64,000 bases of DNA from contig JALRMH010000018.1 in NCBI GenBank assembly GCA_026119935.1, positions 310,001 through 374,000 on the forward strand, written 5' to 3'. The notes beneath the pieces are model-generated. The model was not told the origin of the DNA. It made no database searches and saw only the letters and a program-made list of their open reading frames with translations. Below, in pieces: positions 43,092 to 54,399 of the stretch. Position numbers and translations under genes: made by a program. Source of the DNA: Endothia cerciana (lineage: Eukaryota; Ascomycota; Sordariomycetes; Diaporthales; Cryphonectriaceae). Within the stretch, counting starts at the first letter, position 1. The number at the start of each line of letters is the position of its first letter.

Positions 43092-44979
43092 CATGCAGGG
43101 CTCGAGCCAGTACCCACAGCGTGGCCCTTTGTCCCCGCGCGACTACCCAGCATCCAGTGGTGGCCCTCCCATCACGCTGGACCAGGCGCCGAGCGGGTCC
43201 TCGTCGTACCAGAACGCCCCTGCCTCGTACACGAACAGTTCTACTGTGCCCAGCGTTCTACAACCTGGTGGTCCTCTGTCGAGACCAACAGCCGTTGCCG
43301 CCAACACCGCACCTTCGCTACTGCAAGGGTCAACATCGCAGCAGCAAGATTACCAAAGCCCCAACAGACCTTCCCTAAGTCTGTCGCATAGCTACTCCCG
43401 GTCGAGCCCGGCCGCAGGCTTCGATGGTTCCAACCCCGGCTTCTCCCCGTATACTCCGACCACACCAAGTGGTGCTGGTTCCAGCTCTGCGCAGTTCATG
43501 TCCCCGACCGAACGGAGCTACAATGCTCCAGGCACACAGAGGAACATATCACATACGCCTCTCGGCCTGGCAGATATCAGGCCGCGCGCAGACTCGAGCT
43601 TGTCAGACGGCATGCCGAGCGGCCTGGACTTCCCCACGCAGAATGCGCCGCCGGGCACTAGCAACTACATGGCGCCATGGACTTCCTACGCGTTCGACTG
43701 GTGTAAGTGGGCGCCCCAGGGCAGCGGTGCTGGGAAGGTCGCGATCGGAAGCTACCTGGAGGACGGCCACAATTTTGTAAGTCCTGGAATCCCCAGGGAG
43801 CATCACGGGTAGCGTTGGTGTTGTTGTACAAAGATCTGACATGTTGGTTGCAGATTCAAATTCTTGATACCCAAATCGTTCCTACCCCTTCCGACGTGTA
43901 CAGCAACCATGGCGGTTCGAAGTGGGCCATGGACTTCACCAAGGTCGCCGAGGCCACGCACTCCTACCCCGTGACGCGACTACTTTGGGAACCGCCTTCT
44001 ACCACTAAACAGTCGACTGATCTGCTCGCCACCTCGGGTGACCATCTGAGGCTGTGGTCTCTACCCTCCGAGACACCGGCGGCTCCTGGCAACTCGATAA
44101 CAGGCCGCAGCCGAGAGGTAGCGACTACTAAGCTTACGCCCCTCGCGCTCTTGTCAAACTCGAAGACCCCCGACCACACCGCGCCGTTGACCTCGCTCGA
44201 TTGGAATACAGTCTCTCCTAGCCTCATCATTACCTCCAGTATTGATACCACCTGTACAATCTGGGATATTCCTTCCCTGACGGCCAAGACCCAGCTCATC
44301 GCACACGATAAAGAAGTGTACGACGTGCGGTTCTGTGCGAATAGTGTTGACGTATTCGTCAGCTGCGGCCAAGACGGTAGCGTCCGTATGTTCGACCTGA
44401 GAAGCTTAGAGCACAGCACTATTATCTACGAACCGACGGGTAAGGAAGACAGAGGTACGTGCTTTGTCCAAGGGGCGCAGGTGTTACCCGGCACGAACAG
44501 CTAACACTTGACCAGTCGATCCAAACGGTGGCAAGATCAGCCCGACCCTGGCCCAGCAGACCATGTCCAATCCTCCTCCACTGTTGCGGCTGGCTACATC
44601 CCCGCATGACACGCAACTCCTCGCAACCTTCGCTCAGGACTCGAACGTCATCCGAATCCTGGACACCAGACAGCCGGGCCAGGCCCTTCTCGAACTGCGC
44701 GGCCATGGGGGGGCTGTGAACTGCGTGGAGTGGTCGCACACGCGGCGAGGCCAGCTTGCCTCGGGTGGTGACGACTGCCAGGTGTTGATCTGGGACCTCA
44801 TGAACCACCCACAGTCGAACGGGAGTTCTCAGAGTGACAACATCCGCAGCCCGGCCGCCAGCTGGCAGTGTGACTATGAGGTGGGCAATCTTGGCTGGGT
44901 GCCCCGGCTGCCAAACGATGAGGCTTCTGAGTGGCTCGGCGTGAGTGCCGGTCGTGGAATCTGGGGGGTTAGGATGTGA
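42148..44979 (+). CDS. WD40 protein, DCAF7/WDR68 homolog with long polyQ N-terminus
   Basis: Three exons: 42148-43776, 43854-44454 and 44516-44979 (introns with GTAAGT and GTACGT donors); joined length is 897 residues. The first roughly 500 residues are disordered: Pro/Ser/Gly-rich, with two glutamine tracts encoded by CAG/CAA repeats near 42974-43010 and 43051-43090. The C-terminal 380 residues match the conserved DCAF7/AN11/TTG1 propeller: WTSYAFDWCKWAP, KVAIGSYLEDGHNFIQILD, VTRLLWEPP, LLATSGDHLRLW, LTSLDWNTVSPSLIITSSID, HDKEVYDVRF, VFVSCGQDGSVRMFDLRSLE, LLATFAQDSNVIRILDTRQP, WSHTRRGQLASGGDDCQVLI. In animals this protein scaffolds DYRK kinases and CUL4-DDB1. The plain propeller protein is about 340 residues, so the N-terminal part is a fungal extension. 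Nuclear or cytosolic scaffold role inferred. Confidence 0.92.
42970..43092 (+). repeat. CAG/CAA repeats encoding two polyglutamine tracts
   Basis: Two in-frame runs (about 12 Gln each) separated by roughly 14 residues within the disordered part of the WD40 gene. Such tracts are length-variable in populations. Confidence 0.9.
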
Positions 44980-44984
44980 AAGTG

Positions 44985-45985
44985 ACCCTGGGACCCATTA
45001 TGACGATCGGTATCCTGTCCAGCCAGGGCAAAAGACTATTCCGGCGGAGGGAAACCGGCCACGACCATGGTTCATACTTTTCTGGGGCATGTTTGAAGAA
45101 GGGAATGACACACAAAAGTCGGCACTTCCGAATGCGCATAGAATCTGGCTGGTCGAGTGGTGACCAACCCTACAAATCCATCATGATCGCGGGGAGCCAC
45201 GCGTCCCAGATCTCTGCACGCTTCTTGTTTTGCATGGCGAAACATGGCGTTTGATGCATCACGATCGCACGATGACGAGACTAATAGGGTTATTGTGGGA
45301 AGGAGGCCGGGTGGAGGGAGGGTGACCGGGCATTTTGGAAGAGCACTGCCATTTCAACTGCGGTGAGACGAAAGGCAGGGGAGGGGCAAGGCTGCCTTGT
45401 TCAATGGAAATGTACCACGAGAGATACCACTAGACATTGTTGGCGTCTTTGCCCAAGACATATTCCCGCACTGACTGCGCCCTCTTTCATGGTCATTGCC
45501 GCTTGTCTGGCGTAGCGAGATACCTGCCGAGAAGCCACCGCCCTTACAATGCAACCTTTTCGTGGCCTTCTCTCTCTCGCCTTGAGAAATTGCACGAATA
45601 TAATGCCCCGTCTGGGGTCCCTCTGAGCATCTTCTCGCGGTTGCCGGCTGAATTTCTTGCTGCAAGTGGCGAGGGTGAGAAGGTCTTGACCAGCTCTTAG
45701 TCATCAGTCTAGCGTCCGCAGCCAACCCCCTGCCGCCTCTCAAAGAACCTCGCTACCCTGCACGCTGGAACGTGCCAGCCGCTAGCTTCTCCGAATCCCA
45801 TCGACAGCTACCACCTCGCCATCAGCTTTCCTTTTTCCCTTCTTCTTCCAACCCGTCTTCCACCCACCTTCCTTTCCTGTTTCCTTACCTCCCCCTCATC
45901 TACCCACTCCCCAAAGAAGATCCCATAATCTGCGCATCCCGTCAGTTCTCGCGGATCCGGACAGACACACAGCGACGGGAAGCAG
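44985..45985. promoter_or_regulatory. intergenic and SPT5 5' leader
   Basis: No gene. The last 200 nt before the SPT5 ATG are C/T-rich, as in many fungal leaders of strongly expressed genes. The open frame upstream to a GTG at 45772 is judged to be leader. Confidence 0.45.
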
Positions 45986-45990
45986 TCGAG

Positions 45991-48900
45991 ATGTCCTCCC
46001 AGCACTACGATTCCGAGTCGGAAGACGACAATTTCAACCCTGCGCCCGAAGTTGCCTCCGATGACGAGCGCGAACCCCAGCGCCATCGAGATGGCGACGA
46101 GCCCGAGTCACCTGTCGGGTCCCGTAACGACGGACACCGCCGGAGCAGCGTGAGCCGTGATGACGACGAAGCAGGCTCGACCAATGGTCGGGACGACGGC
46201 AACGCAGCTGAGGATGACGAGGATGGCGATGGGCCTCGCTCCAAGAGTCGCAATCACGATAACGATGAGGATGAAGAAGACGAGGATGAAGAGGAGGAAG
46301 AGGACGACGAGGATGACATGCCGGTACGTGAACACATAGATCTGGGAGGGGCAGGCCTGGCAGCGGCAGGCCTGGCAGCGGCAGGCCTGGCAGCGGCTTA
46401 CCTCGTGTCGGCCGAGCTATGCCGAGCCCGTTCCGACCTGGTCTGCTGTCCTGGACCACACCGTTGAGCAGGCATGCTGACAGAACATCGTCTGCAGTCC
46501 CGCAGCCGCAAGCGCAGAAAGAAGGACGCGCGTAGCGCCTTCTTCGATATCGAGGCCGAGGTCGAGGATGAAGACGAGGACGTCGAGGACGAGGAGGACA
46601 ATAACGAGATAGGAGATTTCATTGACCCCTCGCACCCAGACGACCTCGCCGAGGCCGGCGATGTCGACGACAGATACCACCGCGAGCTCGACCGTCGTAA
46701 GCAGATGGAGGAGGAGGTCGGCGCCGAGGAGGTCGCAGAGCGGCTGAAGCGGGACTATGGTCGGAAGAACGCCTACGGCGCCAGAGGTGGGCTGGGCGAT
46801 ACTACTGTTGTCCCCAAGCGCCTCCTGCTGCCTAGCGTTGATGACCCGTCCATCTGGGCCGTCAAGTGCAGGGAGGGCAAGGAGTTCGAGGTCGTCATGA
46901 GCATCATGAAGAAGATCGAGGAAACCATCGGTACGGAAAATGAGCTCGGGATCATCTCTGCGTTCGAGCGCACTCAGGTGGGCGCTGGAATCGAGTCGAT
47001 CGCCAAGGGCTACGTCTACATCGAGGCCCTGAAGAGAGAGCCCGTGGAGAAGGCACTGGACGGTGTACTTGATGTCTACCCACGCACCAAGATGTTTCTT
47101 GTGGAGATCAAGGAGATGCCGGATCTCCTCCGTGTGCTGCCGCCCGTCAAGCTCGAGCCCGGCGCGTTCGTCCGCATCAGGAGGCCCAAGTTGTACGAGG
47201 GCGATTTGGCCGAGATCATCGAAGTTGAGGAGACCGGCTTGAACTGCCGGGTCAAGATGGTACCGCGGATCGACTATAATGCGGCTCCACGAGGGTTCGA
47301 CAACAAGAGAAAGCGTGGCTTTAACGTGCCGCGACCGCCTCCGAGATTGTTCAACGAGGTCGAGGCCAGAAAACGAGCCCCCAGGGACCTCAGCGGTAGT
47401 ACGAAGACGGGCACCTGGTACTTCAAGAACGACCAGTTTGACAATGGCTTCCTCGTCAAGGAGTTCAAGCTACAGAACCTCGATACGAAGAACGTCGTCC
47501 CGACGCTGGAGGAAATCGAGCGATTCAGCGTCACCGACAAGAACGAGGGCACCCAAAACCTTGACATGGCGGCTTTGGCTACCAGCTTAAAGGAGACCAA
47601 TGCGAGCATCGCGTATCTGCCCGGCGACACTATTGAGGTCTTCAAGGGCGAACAGAAGGGTCTCATTGGCAGGGTCACGAACGTTCAAGGCGAGATTGTC
47701 ACCCTGCAAGCCGTTGATGGTGAGCTGTCTGGCCAGTCGATCGAGGTTCCCGCGAGGACTGTCCGCAAGCGGTTCAGGGTCGGCGACCACGTCAAGGTCA
47801 CTGGTGGCAGCCGATACCAGGACGAGGTCGGTGTAGTCGTGTTCATCGAGGAGGACAAGGTCACGTTCGTGACAGACGGAGAGAAGACGCACATCACGGT
47901 CTTCAGTAAGGACCTCCGAGAAGCTGACGACACTGGTGGCACGGGCACCTTGGGTCAGTACTCGATGCTGGACCTCGTTCAACTCGACGCGACAGCTGTG
48001 GGTGTTGTTGTGAAGGTAGACCGGGAGACCCTCACCGTCCTCGATCAGGATGGCAATACGAAGCAAGTCAGGCCAACACAGATTGCCAATATCATTCCTA
48101 AGAGGAAGCTCTTCGTCGCCGCTGACCGCAATGGTTCAGAGATCCGACACGACGATGTAGTCAAGGAGTATGGTGGCCAACAGCGGCAAGGCAAGATCAT
48201 TCACATCCACCGATCCTGGGTCTGGTTGCACAATAACGAGTCCCGTGAGAACGCCGGTGTCTTTGTCACAAAAACCAGCAATATCACAACGGTCGCTGCC
48301 AAGGGTGGCCGTGTCGCCTCTGGGCCCGATTTGACGAAGATGAACCCCGACATACAGCGCAAGGGTAACGGCAACGGCAGTATGGCACCTCCGCCCAAGC
48401 AGAACTTTGGTCGTGACCGTTCCATCGGACAGACTGTCACGATCAGAAAGGGTGGCCATAAGGGCTTGCTGGGAATCGTTAAGGATACCACGGATATGCA
48501 CGCCCGTGTTGAGCTGCATACCAAGGGCAAGATTGTCACGGTGCCGAAGGCTGATTTGCTCTTTAAGGACAAGATCACTGGTCGGGTTATCGACATAAAT
48601 GGCAGAGGTGGTGGCCAGGCCGGTCGTGGTGGTGGCTTCGGATCGGGACGTGGAGGATACGACTCTGGCTTCGGTGGTGGCAGCCGGACGCCGCAAATTT
48701 CGTCAGGCATGGGCGGCCGAACACCTGCATGGGGCGGCACTGGAGGTCAGCAATCTTTCCCTTCCTGTCATGACACTGATCACTCGCTAATCCTGATAAC
48801 AGGTGGTCGCACACCGGCGTGGAACGCAGGCAGTGGTGGACGCACCCCAGCCTGGGGCGGCAACGACGGTTCGCGCACGGTCAACCCATACGACGGCAGT

Positions 48901-49422
48901 CGCACTGCGTATGGCAACTACGGCTCCGCTGGCTCACGCACACCAGCCTGGTCGTCAGGTGCCAAGACTCCGGCACCGGACGGCTTTTCCCTCGGTTCCA
49001 AGACCCCCGCGTACGGCGGGAGCGGCAGCGGCGACTCATCAGCCTGGGGAGCAGGGTCCAAGACACCCGGGTATGGCGTCTCAGCACCAACCCCAGGAGC
49101 ATCAGACCCCTGGGCTTCGGGCTATACCCCCGGTGCTGTGGACGCGCCGACGCCTGGGGCAGGTCTTGGTGCGCCAACGCCCGCAGCCCTCAACGCGCCG
49201 ACGCCTGGTGCGTACAACGCGCCTACACCTGGCGCGCTCAATGCACCCACGCCTGGAGCCTGGCAAGGTGGTTGGGGTGCGGACAGCGCGCCGACGCCCG
49301 GGCCAACTACTGCACCTACGCCGGGGGCGAGTGGAGGGTACTATTCCGCGCCTACGCCAGGTGGATGGGGTGCGGCTGAGACGCCTGCTGCGTCAGGGCC
49401 GAGGTATACAGATGATGACTGA
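45991..49422 (+). CDS. SPT5: transcription elongation factor Spt5 (DSIF subunit)
   Basis: Three exons: 45991-46323, 46498-48745 and 48803-49422; joined length is 1066 residues. Intron 2 (57 nt, GTCAGC...AACAG, branch GCTAATC) is a multiple of three and open, so a read-through frame exists. Domains in order: acidic, Asp/Glu-rich N-terminus; a basic patch (SRSRKRRKK) followed by FFDIEAEVEDEDEDVEDE; the NGN domain (WAVKCREGKEFEVVMSIM to PRTKMFLVEIKEM); a series of KOW domains (for example PGAFVRIRRPKLYEGDLAEI, YLPGDTIEVFKGEQKGLIGR, RVGDHVKVTGGSRYQDEVGV, IGQTVTIRKGGHKGLLGIVK); then a C-terminal repeat region with GGRTPAW-type and later APTPGA-type repeats. Spt5 with Spt4 clamps RNA polymerase II for processive elongation, and the repeats are phosphorylated by Cdk9/Bur1. 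The ATG at 45991 (GTCGAGATGTCC) gives the conserved start. Confidence 0.96.
46351..46395. repeat. 15-bp minisatellite (three copies) inside SPT5 intron 1
   Basis: Three perfect copies of GCAGGCCTGGCAGCG lie within the 174-nt first intron, starting 27 nt after the donor. Confidence 0.85.
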
Positions 49423-49429
49423 GCTTTGG

Positions 49430-52400
49430 GGCCAGGCAGGATGTGATGCACTCTCAGTGGTTTGAGGAGGCGGCGCACCAACGCAGTGGGTGGATATCTT
49501 GTAACTTAGGCGTCCTTGGTATGTCTTGGCACGAGTAGTCATCTCGAGGGGTTCCGCAAAATGGCAGGCAGGATGGAAGAGCGAGGGCCGCTCCAGGAAT
49601 AGCCTGAATTATACATCCATTCACACGCAACACGCGCAGATTCGTGACGTTCCCGCGGTGTCACTCGCTACCAGCTGAGTGACTGAGCAGCATCAACCGC
49701 GTCCTTGCGAAGTCCACTCGCCTTGGTCTTAAACCGGTAATTATTCCGTGACATGACATATCACGATTAAGTCCAAACAGATCCGGAGAGCCTAGCATGT
49801 CCGTTGATGGCATTTCTGGAGATCTTGCAAGAACAGCTTGCATAGATAAAGCCACGGATCGAACATACGGCAGAGAGGCCACAGTATCCTGTACCTGGTC
49901 AGGCTGTTGGGCATCGAAGCTATACTAGGCCGCCCAGCACGATAGAGTAGAAACGTGGACGCCGGCTCCTCATGTCGGATGAGGCGGACTGCATAACTCC
50001 AGATAAGCAACGGGCCATGCGACCTTGTTCTGTTTTTTTCGCTTCCGTGACATGGATCTTGGGAACCTCCGTAGGTTTCTTTGGCAGTTTTGGCCCTCCC
50101 TTTTTCACATAGTACATCTTGTAATCGTAGAGGGGCGGCTGTTACAAGTCCTGAGGTCGATAAGTGTCTTGACTTCTGTGCAGCCCTTTGGTGTGCATTA
50201 CCTCTCTCGGAGTCGCCTGGATTTGAAGGCAATTGTTAGTTCTAGAGAGCTCGGGGTAACGGGATAGAATTGTGGCGTACTAGCTGGGTCCGTATAATGT
50301 CGGTCTTGATCGTTCCGTGGTGTAACTGGTGGCAGGGCGCGCCAAAACTCGGCTCTTTTCAAATAGCCGACAACGTTCAGGCATGGTCCGGTCCCATGCG
50401 ATTTTCTTTTCAAACCCTGCAAACCAAATACTAAAAGAAAATCTGAATAGAGCGTGTGGGAGAAAGAAAGGCCGAGGTAGCCATAATTCATACGCATCGG
50501 TCTTTGTCGAATTGAACGACCTTATACTGCTTGCCCAAATTAGGCACTAAATTCGCTCCTGAAAAGTTGCCTACCTGGCTTCGTCTGCTAAGGTCTATGA
50601 CCAAACAAGACGCCTGGCATTCGTTGCGAAGTTGTCTGCCAAAACGGAGCCAGCGCCAGAACCAGCATTCGATTGTCCAAGAATGGCGCAATGGTGGAAC
50701 ACTTGTTTCGACGCGTGTGATACAGTCGCTCTCGAACAGCGGGCCTCGCGCCGGACTTGTGCCAGACCCTCTGAGTTCAGCACGCAGATAGCTAGAAGGG
50801 GTTCCCGTTGTCCGTGGAAAATCTTCTCGGAGGATGTGGCAATCCCGACTCCTAAACATTGCTCTTTCCGGCCATGAAACGCTGATATTATGTCTATCGA
50901 CTTCTGTACTACCAATATCCGGCCTCGCATACTGAGGCACTAAAAGGCCATCTGTGGTCAGACTTGTCCACTCAGCTCCCATGAAGTTTGGAGAGAGGGG
51001 AATTTTGCTTCTCCGCCCGGCCTCACATGTTCATCCGTTGATGAGCGAATTTCGTCTAGCTCTCATTTCGAGATTTCCATTGACATCGCCGGAAATAGAG
51101 CTAATTTGTTCTAGATCTTGCCGTTTTGCTAAGAAAGAATATCAACAGCTCAGCCACCCGAGACTTCTGTCTTTAGGGTTGGACCTTCCCAGGCAGAGGC
51201 TTATCTATAGACTAATGGATCTAGAAAAGCATAAAATAGAATATTAGAATAAGCTTGACCTAACCAAATATTAGCCAATGCTAGCATAATAGAGGATAGC
51301 TAGTAAGGCATAAGCTGTCGAAATTATATAGCAGTGCTAATAGTTTCTGCAGCCAATTTATTCTACTTCGCCTCTAATGCTAACGCTGAGGGCTTTTGGC
51401 CTATCAACCTCAACTCCTATCGAATGAAATAAAACCTTGAATTAGGTTCTATTAAAACAACCTAGCGCTGTTCATCTTTTTGGGAAGATCAATCAGAGCA
51501 TACTGCCATTACAATGTCTTTAAGGCCATGCAAGATTAGGACATGACATTTCCTACTTGAGAGGTAGTGAGCAGCCAATCCCAGTATTCTTCGTACTTGC
51601 TTCTGTTTTCTTCCCTCTGCTTTCTCATTCTTCCCTGCCCAAGACGGTTCCACGCTATGTGAACCATGGCTGCTCCAAGCCAAGAGTCAGCCAGGGATGG
51701 CCCTTTGCCTCCTACGGTGTTCAGACATCAAAGCTTTGTGAATAGACATTCGTGCCTCTGTCAAGACGACGAAGCTACGGTGTGTTGCTGGATGTGGTCT
51801 ATCAGATCTGGGGAAACTCAAATGACAAGAAGGCCAGGTGAAAAATCCGCGAATTAATGTCCTGCACATGATCGTTGATGCTGTGACTTGTGATCGTCTT
51901 TCACCTTCCAGCCCATGACCGGGGACCACTCCCCCCCCCCCCCGAGCTTGCCTTTCTCGGTAGGAAATTCCTTCCGTCTCTAGGCATCTGCATTGGGGAC
52001 CAGTGCGGCTGGCGATCTTGCCGGTCCTCAATCGTGGTGGCATCGGCCTTGGACGCATTATCCGCAGCGTTGGGTGTAAAAGCGTTGCTGCTAGAGTCAC
52101 AGGGGCCAGGGCTAGATACGGATGGGCCAACAAACGGTCCCCCGGGAGGAGAGCAGCACCCTGTCTGTCTGTGTCTTGACTCAGTCCCAGCACCTCGGAC
52201 GAGTCTGAGGGTGACCTGGTAGCTGCCTTCCGAGGAGAGAGCTGCTTGCCTGATGAAACAACACAGGCCAAACGGGTTGGAAAGCCGTACCTGTGCCAGC
52301 ATAATTTCTCAAGACGGGGCTCGTATTTGAAACAGATCTAGTCCGTACAGCATCTGATGCTCAGCCCGTGTTCTACTCAGGCACCACAAATAGCCTTCGT

Positions 52401-52720
52401 CTTAGACGGGCGGCCACTTCCGCACCTCTTCAAGTTCAGAAAAATACTCATCCAGGCGGTCCTTAATATCACCCTCCGCCATAGCCTCCAAATCTCGCCG
52501 GTGCTGGTCTCTACCTCCCAGCTGCGTCATGGAGGCCACCAATTCCCTGTAGAAGTCTCGCTGCTTCTCGCGCTGATCGCGATGCCAGATGTCCCGGGTA
52601 GGTATTCTCGTAGACTCATACTAACCCGCCATGAGCATATTGTGATCTCTGGAGAACTACGTATCCTTGCAGCCTGCAGGACCCTGTGGAGTGCCTCCAG
52701 AATGTTGGGGACATCTCGGC
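49430..52720. other. gene-poor interval with an AT-rich decayed patch
   Basis: No gene I can support in 3.3 kb. 51200-51480 is AT-rich with many TA/TAG steps and looks like RIP-decayed repeat sequence. ORFs at 50488-50982, 51687-52271 and 51901-52302 (minus) overlap each other in different frames and have no domain. A 13-nt poly-C run lies at 51931-51943. Confidence 0.45.
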
Positions 52721-52725
52721 TAGAG

Positions 52726-53297
52726 TCATTTGGGCACCCATCTGAGAAACCCAACTGACTGGTTACGGATCTCTCCCAGCGCAGCACTCTTCTCAATGTC
52801 TGAATCAGGGGGTGCATTTAGGAAGTCGGTAAACATGTTCCTCAGGTCTTGGTTCGCGGCCATGTCGACAAGGCGTCTGAGGTTGGACTGCATGTCTGCT
52901 ACCGGCACCCGCCCGGCAGCAACATCGCGAACGCATGTATCGAATTGTTCCCGTCCGTCTGCACATTCCTGGCAAATGGATCTTAGTGACACCTGTACAT
53001 GTTTTCATATTCAGAATGGGGAAAGGCAAAGCCCATGAATAGGAAATCTACTGCCATCTCCTCTATCAGAGCGCTTGTCTGGAGTGAGTCCTGCCTGGAG
53101 GTGCTGGCTTGTGGAGCCGAGCTGCTGACCAGGTCAGACGTCTCAGTGAATCTTGAGTTGTTCAAATCTGTCTCCTCCACACTGATGATACTGTGTATGT
53201 CTGTCAAAGAAAGTGTGAGTACTGGAGGCAATGATGACCTGTACTTGTAATGTGAAAAGAGAAAAGAAAAAAGAAACATGAGGAAGATGAGCCCCAT
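52726..53297 (-). CDS. hypothetical small protein with N-terminal hydrophobic helix
   Basis: Model: exon 1 53297-53052, intron 53051-52993 (GTAGAT...TACAG), exon 2 52992-52726, together about 170 residues. The start MGLIFLMFLFSFLFSH could be a signal anchor. The middle is Ser/Thr-rich (DLVSSSAPQASTSRQDS). Exon 2 looks well folded and helical, with two Cys in a ICQECADGREQFDTCV context and then NLRRLVDMAANQDLRNMF. Family not recognised. Exon 1 could start elsewhere because a second acceptor-like site precedes DIHSIISVEE. Exon 2 is the better supported half. Confidence 0.35.
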
Positions 53298-53369
53298 TAA
53301 CTATATTCGTTGAATTTATCCTTAACCTGAATGGGCCAGCAGTAACCAACATGTGACACAACACTCGTT

Positions 53370-54390
53370 CATCAATTCCCCTTGTCCACGATTGGCCAGT
53401 GATAGATAATTTGGAGAATCCTAGTCGCTTAGCTGGGGGATCCCTGACTTCCCCCTTGGGACTTGGGGTAACCTGCTGCTAAATCCAAAAAAGACAGGGA
53501 TCATAATTTGAGATGAGAATACGGGCTCCTGATTGGTGAAAGCTCCTGATTGGCTGGCTGTGATAGCGTGATAGCTGTTGGCCGATGTTATTCCCGAAGC
53601 CGAAATGGGTGGGAAATGAGTAGGCCGTGCCTGAGGCAGCTTATAGCCTGGCGAAGGTACGGCACCCGGGGGGGGGGGGTGGAATGACTAGCTAATTTCC
53701 CCTCTTCATTCTTAATGTGATAGAGAAGGTGATAGAGCAGGCAATAGCTATATGTATTATGAAGGCGGTGGAGGAGCATTATCTAGTCACCTCACCTCGT
53801 AAGCTCTCGTCACGGTTAAGAGCAAAATGGCTGCGCAGTACACCCTTGACCTATCAGGGGCTAGGACAAGCGTCTGGTTGGTCTGGTGAAGACGATTCAG
53901 TCACTTTAATTGGTGTTGTCAAGGAGAAGAAAGGAAAGGAAGAAATAGAGGGCCAGAAGGCCAGAGGGCTAGAAGGTAAGTGTGCGCAGCTGCTGACGTA
54001 CTATGGCCCGTAGCACATGCTTAAATCAACAGTCACTATCTTGACTGATATGTTGAGAGAATTTCAATGGAGTGAAGTTATGAAGTGGTGCAGCAACCCT
54101 CACTTGATCCCCCTGGGCGGAAGCCCGATGGATACCTCGGGGCTTGAATGGCAAGAGAGATTCAGGAATTGAATACCGAAGCGTCATTATAGTCGATAGA
54201 TACTGAGATGGGTTTGGTCTCGAAAAAAAGATGTGCTGTCGTTTAGACTAGCGCAGCTTGTTATGGACTAGTGAACAGACCTGTACGAGCTTTTGGTAAC
54301 GTGGCACATTCTGCTGGCCGGAGTCTTCATTGCGTCAACTGAATGATAGGTTCCGCGGGACATGAGAAGGCCCACCAATTGCTGTCGCAG
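53370..54390. other. intergenic, no gene supported
   Basis: Contains a 12-nt poly-G run at 53668-53679 and two nearby copies of GCTCCTGATTGG (about 53527 and 53544), each carrying an inverted CCAAT box. The ORF at 53717-54013 is weak. Confidence 0.35.
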
Positions 54391-54399
54391 GTGTGAGTA

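Noticed and set aside
48746..48802. Read-through of SPT5 intron 2 as coding
   Set aside because: Length is a multiple of three and open, but donor, branch and acceptor are all present and removal restores the GGRTPAW repeat spacing.
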